In this document: piece after piece, positions 1 to 12,400 of the stretch
Layout: each line of letters opens with the position of its first letter
How positions within the stretch are numbered: position 1 is the stretch's first letter
Assembly: GCA_000934455.1 (NCBI GenBank)
Contig: KN882724.1
Span: 15,270 to 38,738 of the forward strand
DNA length: 23,469 nucleotides
Source: Apostichopus parvimensis
Lineage: Eukaryota; Echinodermata; Holothuroidea; Aspidochirotida; Stichopodidae
Reading direction: 5' to 3'
Program-made: the position numbers and the translations under genes
Notes under the pieces: generated by a model
What the model saw: only the letters and a program-made list of their open reading frames with translations
Database searches by the model: none
What the model was told of the DNA's origin: nothing

Positions 1-205
1 TATAATGTAGGGATGGTGTGGCTATAATGTAGGGATGGTGTGGGAATGATGTGGGGATGATATGAGAATAATGTGAGAGTGATGTGGGGATGATGTGTGA
101 GTAATGTGGGGATGATGTGTGAGTGATGTGGGGATGATGATGTGAGAGTGATGTATAGTGATAATGTGGAAATAATGTATGGATGGTGTGAGAATGATGT
201 GGGTA
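1..205. repeat. Degenerate minisatellite (GATGATGTGGG-like units)
   Basis: About twenty imperfect 9-14 base units of the type (a/g)(a/g)tgatgtg(g/a)gg. Length and sequence vary from unit to unit. The array touches the left edge and may extend beyond it. It would lie in an intron of the CNBD2-like gene. A translated ORF across it is only a run of His and Ile from the repeat. Confidence 0.85.
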
Positions 206-365
206 TATGATCTAGGTTGGAGAAAGGATGATTCTTGATGCATTTTCATTTCTAGTTCCAGATTTTCTTACCTTCGTATACCTGTCAACACGACCTTAAC
301 TTCGAGCACACGTAATGTCAACAATTATCATTTAGTCACCCTCATAGGCTCATAGGTAAACTTAC

Positions 366-426
366 CGACTTTATTATGTAAATCCACGGCGAGAAGACAC
401 TTTCCTTCACCAACAAATCACCAGCT
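366..426 (-). CDS. CNBD2: CNBD2-like gene exon, start of ligand domain 2; gene continues left
   Basis: Acceptor ttttccttcctcag, donor TCG then gtaagttt; 61 bases. One base completes Lys607, then AGDLLVKESVFSPWIYIIKS. This is again the beta 1 to beta 3 pattern of a cyclic nucleotide-binding domain. Phase 0 at the donor means that more exons must lie left of position 1; I see none in 1-365. Confidence 0.9.
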
Positions 427-3400
427 CTGAGGAAGGAAAATCCATGACTTGAATTTCATTATATAGTTATGTTTGCCAAATATTCTCTTCTTCTTTTCAA
501 TAAAAACGAAAAAGCAAACATTTACTGGGCTGTATGAACAGAATTTATTTCCAGCACCAGTTGTTCGATTTATATGTTACCTCTCCTGATAAATTTCCTG
601 ATTGTACTAACCTTATGATACGACCAAAGACCAAAAAACCCCGTTTCACTGGGGTGCAAGTATAGAAATAAGTGATGACGAAATATGACGTCATCAGTTA
701 GGTATGGTGGGTGGGTGGGTATATGTTTTTATTTTTATATCTAATAAAAGGTTTGTTATTAAATGAGGAGCTTTAAAGTTAGGTTTACTAGAATTCTCGA
801 AACCAAAAGACATACCAGCTAAGTTTCGTGCTGTGAAATTAATTTAAATTAGGAGAAATCGATGGATTTTAGTTAACCTTGTTTTTATTTTAGTATTTTG
901 TGTTTCCTTTTGCAGTCTTTGAAAAGAGTTAGTTTACAAAAGTCCCAACTTGAGAAGATTTCTGAAACTAGATTATTACGGTACTAAAGTGAGGCATTTT
1001 GGTATTTTAAATCGCTTGAATAAATCTATGTACACGTTTGCCATAGTGGCACATTTCATTGGCGTTTTGGGCCTATAGTGTTTTTATTTTAGCATTGCTT
1101 TCACTTTCAATTCACACAAAATATAATTTTTCTAACTTCAGATGAAACTAAGAGAGAAATAAAAAAGAATGAGCTGCATTCCTCCACACACCCACACAGT
1201 GTACACACACCCACACACACACACCCAATTTAGTCTATAACACTACACATATTTCAAATTCTGTAGCTCCAAGCCTGGAGACTTTTTAGTTAATATCAAA
1301 ATAGAGAAATTCGCGCTCGTTTTGGGATTAAAATTAAATAATAAATTTCACGCCGTACTCGAAACACATTCAAATCTTGGATATTAAAAATGCCTTCAGG
1401 ATACTTCTTTTAACATTTCTGTCATAATTATACATGATTTGATGTAAGTTTTCACCGCCATATTAATATCGTTAAAATGGATTCATTGTCAAAATAACAA
1501 AAAAATGATGATTATTAATAAAGATAATATCTCACTTGAAGAAATGAAACAAGCAATCATTGGGATGATTTTGAAGGACGCTGATTGGCCAGTGCTTAAG
1601 GAAACGCAGTGACGTAAAGAAAGCATGTTGGTCCGGATCGTTCACATGTTTGATTCCCCCGGATACCATAAAAATATCTTCATAATCCTAAATAACGAGA
1701 AGAAAGTATAAGCAAAACAATATCTTCATCAAATATGATAACTCAAAAAGACCATGAGAGTCGTGCAATTCCATTCACTATAAAGTTTTGTTTGTTGACA
1801 GGGGCGGCTGAGCCAGGTGGCAAAGGTTTGTGTCAAACCTTATAAATGCCCCTTTTCATTAATTACAAATGCCCCGTTTTGTAATAAAATGTACTCTTTT
1901 CCACTTTCGTATACTTTAAATGTGCCCTTTTGTTTAATAAAAATTTAACAGAACAAAGTTTTCTGAATGTAAAATATTTTGCTGAAATACATTTAAAAAA
2001 AAATGGAGTTTGCGTTAAGGAACGCACAGAGGGTCCATTTTTGGGCCAACTTTGTGTTTTGCGTTCAAAATCACAATATCAATTCAATACCCTAAGGTGT
2101 TAGTGCCCATTGAAATAAAACCCCCTCAGCCACCGCCTCTACGGTTTTGTTAAGGGATGCAATGATTACCGCTATCATAGGCAAGATTTGAAGATATGCA
2201 AATAATTTATGCATTGTGTTACATAAGCTTTCAAATGACTTATCTTAATTGGTATACTTAAGTTTTATCACTAAAATATACCACTCACTTGGACACCTTA
2301 CAACAATGTATAAGAATCTTCTCAATAATAAATGCGATATCAAACTTTTGTTTCGGTTTTTTGGCTTTTTTATTAATTTTCACAGGTGGCCATAGAGACA
2401 TGGATACATTATGACACTAGTTAGGAACATTAACTGTCATCTCCGTACAATTTCAAAATGATTGAAATTAACATCTATCTTCTTTTTTTATAGCTTAGGA
2501 CGTACAATTCCATTACAGATGTATATGTAGCCTATATTCTTATTTGCATGTAAGGATGCAGATTGATATTTGTTTATTGCATAAGCAAATTACTAGCTTT
2601 TTAAACAAGAAAAATAAACTTTTACATTCGAAATGTTTGCATAGCTGTCAAGGTTCTCGGCAGCATTTTGTTCCGGTAGAAATATTATTTGAATATAGTA
2701 ATTTACATATTATAAATACAAAATAAAAACAGAGTTACTATAAAGCAATCGACTTCAGCCAATGTCTGTTTAAGTTGTCCTTGTGAAATGGCGACAGAGA
2801 GAGAGAGATAAAAACTCTTTGCTATAGCATGTCGAATATAATGAATACCACGTTTTGACCTCATAATTCTGTCAAACGAGAATTGCCGCCCAAAAAAATA
2901 TCTTCTCCTAAAAGAATATATCTCTCATGTTTTCCCCTCGCCTTGCTAATCTTCACTCTCCAATCAAGTAAATTGCCAACAAAATACAGAATAAAACAAA
3001 ACAAAGACAAGATGAAAGGGGAAGAACTTAGGGAAGAAAATTGCCACTGATTGAGAGATACAATAACAAAGTGTTAAGCCCCCAGGGAAATGAGATGGCC
3101 AAAAAAACTGTATACTCACTTGAACAGAAATACACAGCAATTGAGTGTCATCTTCGGTAAGGACGGTTGAGGCACGGCGTGTGTTGTTAAGAATAGCAAG
3201 TTCCTAAAACGAATTGTCACGGTATTTAGTTAGACAAGGAATTCGACATGTTGATGAGGGATTACAGTTGTGTAAATATTATGTGTTTGGAAAATGTCGT
3301 TATAGCCAAACAGTAACAATAAATCAATAAATATGGTTTTGAGAGCTGTGAATTATAACATCTATGCCCAGACAGTGGCCTGAATAACTTATATGAGCCT

Positions 3401-6400
3401 GTGGCAGGACTCGAACAGGGGTGGAGGGTGGGGAGGGGGAGGGGAAGGGTAAGTGCGTAAAATAGCTGTTGTTTACAAATGTTGTATTTAAATTGTTTAT
3501 TTATGGTTTTCATTTATATATATAGGTTCTTCTTGATGTTATGTCAGAAATCAATGTACATAGTAGATATTTGTTTCACTACTCCTTTAAAATTAGCTTT
3601 ATCAATTTAATCTGTGTTAGATATGATTAATCGCAATCCTTTAGTGAGTAATACTGGGGGAAATGTATTTTATTTACAGTAAATGGCTTAACCCCACAGG
3701 CGATTGGAAATGTCTTGAGATAGAGCAACAAGAAAACGAAATTGTATCAGCCCCATCATTGATATTATATCATTGATATTGATATTGAATTTATATTGAT
3801 TGATTGATTGATATTGATATCATTGATATTATTCACCTGTCAAAACAGCGTTTCGAATTTGGTCAGAAATTTTGAAAACATCTGAGTAAACATTACAATG
3901 AGATTGTAAGTAACCAAACAATTAATCAAACTAAGACATCCTTCCAGGTTTTTGTTTTAACAAATTAATGTAATTGAAAGAGTTAATTAATTAATTAATC
4001 TGATTAAATTCTCAACATTTCGTCAGCGAAGGCGTTCTTTTCATAGTAATATAAAACACATGTATAAAGCAAATTTTCAAAATTTCAAAATTGTCTACTT
4101 TGGTTTCACTATATATTTATTTGATATGACATTTGACTAAACATTTGACTAAATCAATTAATATACTGTTATCGGATTTCAGTATGTACTAAGCATTGAC
4201 ATTTTTTTTATAAATTTCAACTCAAAGAGCTGTTTTAAGATATTATGAACATATCGAAAGCTCCTTTAAAGCACAAACACGCAGATACACACAAATTCAA
4301 CGTTTCATTAACTATCTGTAAGAGTTTTTCCATGAATGGACAATTAAAGAATCGACGGCGATATTTGTACTCTCATCGATCGCACAAAATGATTGCTCAC
4401 GAAATCAAATAAACATTGACTTACTCCGAAGCTGTCCCCTCGGTTAAGGTATGCAACAGCTTGTGGGGTCTTCTTACCGTTAGCTATGTTGAGAACAGAA
4501 ACTACCACTAGAAAAAAAGTGTAAACGGGCGTTGTTAAATGAAGTAACGAGATTTAATTTTATGCGCATAATAATGAAACTTCTTGACAAAAAATTTGTG
4601 TCAAACATTCAAGCACCAAAAGCTTCAAACTTTAAAGGTTTAATTGTTTGGAAACCGGTATATGTTTAATATGTATATGCATTTTATGAGTATATATATA
4701 TATTGATCGATTTTTTGGCAATTCATCGATCCATCCAAAGTTTACCGATCAGGATGGAAGTTATAAAGTGCGTATAAAACCGAAAGAGACATTGACAATG
4801 ATGTAAGTTATAGGTATGATTATGAGACCCATATACGCAACTGTTAGAAGACGGAAACACACATAAGTACCTTTTTAAGAAACTTCACCTTATATAGAAC
4901 CTACGTTTTTTGACAACAATTTGATCCAATCTTAAACCCATTGCTCATATATCGAGACTATAACTGCATGCATGTGATCACGGCGGCATGCATGTGGTCA
5001 TGGTGGCATGCATGTGATCAAGGCGGCATGCATGTGATCAAGGCGGCATGCATGTGATCAACGCGGCATGTATGTGATCAAGGCGGCATGCATGTGATCA
5101 AGGCGGCATGTATGTGATCAAGGCGGCATGCATGTGACCATGGCGGCATGCATGTGATCATGGCGGCATGCATGTGACCATGGCGGCATGTATGTGATCA
5201 AGGCGGCATGCCATGAGATTAAAGACTGACTTGCTATCTAAACTGTACAACTCCGTTCTCTGCATGAGGAGTTTAAAGGTGTTCTGGGAACTTTTTAAGG
5301 AAAGTCATCCAAGATACAGCCTGTTCACGAATACCAAACAACTTAATCCATTGCGATCCCAGTCCCGTTATATCTAGACTGTAAGCGTGTGATTATGTCA
5401 GGATTACGTAATGTGAGGGATCACAGGAATCCATTCTAAAGGGAATAGTTACAATGTCGTTCGCGTTTATAGGTTGATGAGCGATCTGCTGTGTATTGTG
5501 TATCCTAATACGCATAATCTAAGCTAAATGGCCGACCAGAAGAAACTTGGGGAGAAAAGTTTACCAAGGTAGAGTCTGGACCATAATACCAACCAACTTC
5601 ATCCACTTTCAACCCCATTTATACTTTACATCGAGACTTTAACCGACATGACGATCTAGACAGTGTTACGTCAACTGAGATACCACGAGTCTCCTTCGAC
5701 AGAGAATAGATAATAGCCTGTACATGATCAGGTTAACTTATGTTGATGAGCGATCTACTACAAGTATGGTAAACTGAAACAAGTTTTGACAGAATACAGG
5801 CCGAAACCGATTAACCGATATAATATATATAGTTTTATATGCCACTGACCGTTATATTAATGGTCTGAATCGAGATATAGTAAAATTAAGTGTATTATTC
5901 CTTAATCAATGCGTTTCAGATGATCCTTCATTAAACTAAAATTAAGGAGATTTGATTTTCTTTGGAGGTGGTGAAAGGTTTTATAGACAGTTTAGTTTGC
6001 TTGAGTATGGGCAAGTCAAATAACTTTAGGCTATTTTTCTTACATCGACGAAAGATGATTGGATTAGCTCACGAATCATTCAATTTTCTTCCATCCTTTT
6101 GGGAAATCAATGATGTCCTTAAATGTGTGTCAAGAACGTGAAACGTGCGTCGATGTAGTATGTATGTATGTATCTATGTATGTGTATGGGTGAACATACA
6201 ATCAGCGTCCATAGCCTAGTGGTTAGGGTGACCGCATATAAAGCAGGAGGCCCGGGTTCGAATCCCGGTGGAGGCTGGAAGTGTTTTCACTGTTCTGGAT
6301 TTTCCTACTCAGTAGGTTTTCAATTATATATATATAGTTATGTAGTTATATATTTAGATATATATATATAGTTATATATATATATACAAATATATATATA

Positions 6401-9400
6401 GTTCTATATATATATACATAGATATATATAGATATTTGTATGGAGATGTATATATATATATTTTTTTGAAAGACTACGGATACTTACACGTGCCATATAA
6501 TATAAAGTAGAAAGTTGTCGGAGGATGGCCTTGTCTCACGATTGCTCTTCCTGGTCCGAATCTGTGAAATACGAATGTTTGGTAAAGAATTTCAAAAGCT
6601 AGTTGAGAAACCGGTTTGAGATACCGGGGGGGGGGGGCGGGGAGGAGGGACAGGTTTCAGCTTAAATTCCAATGGCTTTGGAAATGTCCATCGGTGAAAG
6701 GGCACAACTTGGTATACTTCTGGGGACTTTTAACCTCAGAAAATTGAATGACTCGCTTCCAACCCCCTTCCCCACCCATGGGGGTGGGGTAAGTGTTATA
6801 GATCTGTTGAAGTTATAAAATGTACACCATGTACAGTTTGCAATGCGTTAGTAGTCAGCACGTTGAAATATCAGATTAATATTTTACACGTAATCATCAA
6901 TATAGCTGTGATGGTAAAATAAGTTATTTTCTGTCCAACTATATCTAAAATGAAAGTGAATGAGAAAGGATATGCTCGATAGAAAAGAGGAAAACATGAA
7001 TGAAATATAAAAGGTTTGTAACTCTTGAAAAAAATGATAGGAAGAATGTCAAGTAATGGAAATTTTGCTCACTCTTCCAGCCATCCTACTCTGCATAGCT
7101 TTACTTGCATTCTGATTGGATAAGTAGCGAAAGCACGGATGTTACGTAAAGCGATCTGAACCTGTCGAAAGTCAAAAGTATTTTCATATTAGTTTGAGCG
7201 TTACGTCAAAATTAGCAACACAGAAATGTCCAAATGTCTGGCATTTTCTTCCTCATTTGCAATAAGAAAGCAATACTAGCAACAGGCGCGATTTTTGTTT
7301 TACTTTTATGGGATTTTACTACCAATTTGTATCAAACCTGCCAAAATCAGCTCTAATAGTTGTATCGTAGTTCAACCTTGACAATGTACAGTGTGAAATG
7401 CTTGGTGTTTATATTGTATTATTTTCTGTTGGATCCAATCAGTAAGTACTATTTCACAGACTAGTCTACCCCGCCGCCACTATCAGATAGCCGCTTGTTA
7501 TAAAGACGCCACCCAACTTAGCCAACTAGCACTGTAGAATGCCATGTTGAATAGTAGGCTATCCAGACCGGCCACTCTGCACAGTCTTTTGTAATTAAGT
7601 AATTAAGTAATTACGGCGCTTTTAAGTTTATATTGTCTTAAGTTACAGAGTCAGCTGTTTGACTACTCAGTTGCTAACTATAGTCCCTTAAGTTTTAAGT
7701 TCATATAATTTTTTTGTTGGTTTATTAAGTTTGACCATTGATTGGCCGCATCGAGTGTTGTATTTCCACAGTCTGCTATATTAATGTGCCATTTTTTCAT
7801 CATTTTATATCATATAATAAGTTGACTTTCCTGAGCAACATTGAACCATATAATTGCTTTAATACAATACCTTTACCATTATAAAGTACTGTACATCAAT
7901 ATTATTGTTGTCTATTCCTTTTGAGTCCTGTGCCATATTCCTTGCAACTTCCTTGACAACAGTATTTTTGAAGTCATTCACAGACGTTAATGTTTAATCC
8001 CGTCCTGATGATCTCGGCCAGTGCCATCCCTCTGTTCATAAATTCTGTTGCGACTGATAGAGTAACATTTTTAGTACCACCACGCTCCGGTTACACATAC
8101 ATGGCAGTACCTTTAATGTACAGTCTAATGGATGTTTAAGGTATCGAATGGTCCATTATCCTACAATAATTCACAATAAAACCATGATGTTTTTTCCCCC
8201 CTTAAATTTACACGTGTTTACGTTTTACTAAAAATAGATAATTTCACCCAAGTCAAACCTCCATCTTACGCTCCCACTTGCAGTATTTCAGTATACATCA
8301 ATTAGCATGAAGTAATATATAGCCAAAGAAGAAAAAAGGCCTTTGGCGAAGAAAAAGCAAATGTCCACTTATTTTTGTTGTCTCCTTTTCTCCCTTTTTT
8401 TTTAAGTGAGCGGTGATTTGAAGAAAAGCAACACTCACGTATTGTAATTCTTTCTCAGTTCTTTCGGTTGGGTGTTTCTGAAGTATCAGCTTGGCCTCAT
8501 CTGATAACCGTTGCTATGGAAATTAGAAGAAAATGACCGACTCTATATATATGCATTTTATTTCGAACCTTCTGATAGCGGTACTTTTAAGTTTGTAAAC
8601 ACGCTTTACGGATGCTAAATCACGTACTGAAGCATTTAATGGTGTCAAAATAGCCCCAAAGTTCGATATGAATAATTCATGAGCTAATGATAAGGTCAAT
8701 GCCAACTTGCAAGGAAATACTTTTAGGCAAGTAGAAGAACACTTTAAACACCTCTACAGGACTCATCTTCAACTGTTGGTCAACTATCCTCTTGAAAAAT
8801 AAAAGAGAATTCACTTCGCAGAAGTATAGGCCTACTCATCTGCATTGTGTGAATTTATTTCACTTAGTTACGGACAAATCAAACGACTCTTGTAATTTTC
8901 AGTGACCTTGTTGTAGTTCGCAGTTTTTTAAAATATTTCAATTTGACAGTTCCGTATGTTTGACATTGACAGAGAAACTAAAGGACTGACATATCCCATT
9001 GGATTCATGCACACTACTTCTGCGATATGGTTTTGCATGTGCAGAATGTCCTTGTTCAAATTAAAACGCATTCATTCGTTCTTTGGTTTTTGCGTTGTTG
9101 CGTTGGTACGTTCGTTCCTTCGTGCATTTAGCTGTACACCCAAACCCAAAGGATCCGTTACAGAGCGGGGCGTCCTGGGCCAGGAAGAGATAGAGTTCCT
9201 TTATATGGACTCTAGGAAGTGTGGTTTAATTCTTCCCGGCTAAATGTTAAAATATCCCCCGATTGAACGTTTATCGCCCATCCACCCCTTACCGCCCCCA
9301 TAGGCGTAGGAGGCGGGGGCTTCAGCCCCCCAACCAAATATTTTTGTAGAAATTCGGGCAATATGCTGACAATTTTTCGGGCACCTACTGAAAAAAAAAT

Positions 9401-12400
9401 TGCAATCATGTGGCTAAAGGAATTCAATAGTTTAAAAAAAATCTCCTTGGTAATTAAAATAAAGTTCTAAGCTTGCCCGACTAGTTCGCCATTACTAATG
9501 CCATTACTAAATGTAAAACAACTTCCCCAAAAATGATTACCAATATGGGAGGGTAATAACACGGCAAATTATTGTATGTAATTGGCATGCGATGTAATAA
9601 CTGATGCATGCCCTTAAGAAACGTACATTAAGATGTTGAATTTTGGTTATATTTTTCGGGCAATTCGTTACACCCCCCCCATTCAAATTGGGCTCATACG
9701 CCTATGCCCCCCCCCACTTGCAGCCTCCCTTGGGCACGCCACTGTCTCAAGGTGTTCCAGTGATGACAATATGGTGACGTCATAAAGTGGCTACTATCAG
9801 TGGCGTATGAAGGTACTTTTGAGTGGGGGGGGGGGGCTGAAGACTGATGGCCGGCCTAGGGGAGGGAATTTTTTTTGCATTTCCAGGTGGCCTCAGATGC
9901 AATTTGGTGCAATATACTTCAACACCCACTCAATTTTGTAAATAATTTTGCATTTTCATCTGGACTTAGATGCAATTTGGTGCTCCAAATGAGATTTTTT
10001 TCTCATTTGGAAATGAAAAAGGGGTTTTCTGACTTGCGAAGCGGGGGGGGGGGGCGGAATGATACTTCCGCCCCCCTTATTTTTCACTGGGGGGGGGGCT
10101 GGCGCCCCCCGGTTCCTACGCCCTTGGCTACTATACTACCGAAGCCCTTACCTGCCGTTGAGCTTTGAAATAATCAGGATCAAACATGAGTGTTCCTCCG
10201 CTGGACAAATGACTGAGAGGAATGTAGGTGGTCTTTTCTTTAGCAGCTCTTTAAGAGAAGAAAAAGAACAAAAAAAACAATAAAAGAAAACGGAAATTAA
10301 AAGAAGAACTCGCAAAAAAATAAAGAAATAGAAGAGAATAGGAAAGTAGTAACATTCAGGTAGTAAAATAATATTAATAATCATGCTATTCTGTTTATTA
10401 TTAAAACAAATATAAAAATAAATATGGCGAAGACGATTTACATAGCATACGTACTACTTACCTTTCTTACTTTACATGTAAGAATTGTGGCCTTTAGCAC
10501 ATTCATGTTACGTAAAGCATCTACGAAATGACATACATGTCAGCATGTCGACATGTGAACTGCAACACAACAACTTAGCAACTTTGATCATTTTGTCACG
10601 ATTAAACTTAATTGTTACTTGTAAACTACAGTATTATTATCTTTGTTGACGTGTTGCCAAGGAGTTAGAGTCACACGTACAGCATAACAATTTAACATTT
10701 GTGTTTCATCAAGATGTCTTGAATATGTTATTGTACGGAAAGCCCATAAGTGCCAACAAAAATATTTTATTTCGTAATTACGAAGTAATAAATCGTTAAT
10801 ATTACGAATTAATAATCCGTAATTACGAAATAATAATGACGAAAACATAATTCGTAATTACGAATAATAATTCGTAATTACGAAATAATAATTCGTAATT
10901 ACGAAATAATTATTCGTAATTACGAAATAATAACTCGTAATTACGATGTAAACATATTTTTTTGTTTGGCACTAATAGCCTTTTGTGTTATTGTGTATTT
11001 GACAAGTTGATGTCATGGTAACATAACATTATATTTACCTTTAGTATATCCCTTCAGTGCCACGGCAAATAAAAGTATTGCGCTGGAAAAAATAGTGTAT
11101 AATTGCACGTCTGTGTGTCTGTCTGTCTATTTGTTTGTACGTGTATCATCTTACAGTTTATAATCAGATTAACAACTTGAGCTTTTCACTTACTTCAACA
11201 AACTCCAGAGACATAGTTTGACACAGATTTTTACAATCCTGACTGCTCGACGAAATCTTCCCAAAGCAACCGCTCTCTGTTGTCAAAGAAAATTTGCATA
11301 ATAGTCACATGTGTGTGGAGGTATTGTCCCACTGTACACAAACTTATAAGTATCACTTTCCTGTTCACTTCTGAAAGTTTCTGAAAATTTGTTTAAGTTT
11401 CATACCATAAGCGAGTTTAATAAAGTGTATAGTAACAAACGTAACTTTATTTTTCAAGAAACTTCACGATTTCAAGAAATTATGGGGAAAATACATATTT
11501 CTCAGCTATTATATGATTTACTGATATTTTTAGGTTGTTGTGCTACAATTCTTCCACCACAATAGGTATCTTAAAAGATCGTTGTACTCGCATCAATGAA
11601 TTGTTTAAAGTTCAAATGCATTTCTCGGAATTCCCCAATAAGTAACTATGGTGATGTATGTCAATCTGGCTTAGCAGTGCATATTTATATGTTAATTTGA
11701 TTTAGCTTCAGTAAGTTCAGATGAAAGAAAAAGAAGAAATAGGTCAATTATATCTGCTTTCTTGTTTTGGTAAAGGTTCATCCCCTTTTTTTATTGGGGG
11801 GGGGGGGGCATGAGAAGGGTAGTAATTCTGGAATGGATGTAAATAAACTAAGACACTGCATTTCAACCTGCGTTGAACATATACATCTCATTGGCCTACT
11901 TGTCGTTTAAACATGTTGATCTCTTTCATCTTATTGGCCCTTTAAAAGGCATTGTACATTTTAATCCCTCTTTTTCAGAATAGTCACCTTCTGATTCTGT
12001 TTTTCAATGACGAGCTGAAAGTCACGTGCCATAGACTCCCCTCGGCGGGTATTTCTCCTCGACCGGTTATCCATTATATGTTCGCCTATGACGTCATCAC
12101 CCAAAGCGATAGACTGTCGTCTGCTTCGATAGAAAGGCACTGCGAGCGATGACCGCCTTTTTCTCGCCAATTCGCTGGACGTAGCTTCGACGCCTTCATG
12201 CGTAAACAGAGAACCACGTCTCAACGACTTCCGATGTTGATACGAACTCACATCCGGTGAATCAAAATCGTCGCTCGTATCGAAATGCCCAGTTTGGACA
12301 GAATTTGCGATCAAGTTTGATAAAATGACAGAATTTCGCCTATCCTTTTTTGCCTTTAACTCCGCATCGTTTGAAAAGTTCGAGTACTTCTCCGATCTCC

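Noticed and set aside
4967..5206. CRISPR-like array
   Set aside because: The 20-base units are contiguous with no unique spacers, in an animal genome; this is a minisatellite.
6205..6275. Functional tRNA-Tyr(ATA)
   Set aside because: Mismatches in the acceptor and anticodon stems and no Tyr-type intron; better read as a SINE head or pseudogene.
8956..9243. 95-codon plus-strand ORF
   Set aside because: Inside an intron of the opposite-strand gene, no domain, no splice or promoter support.
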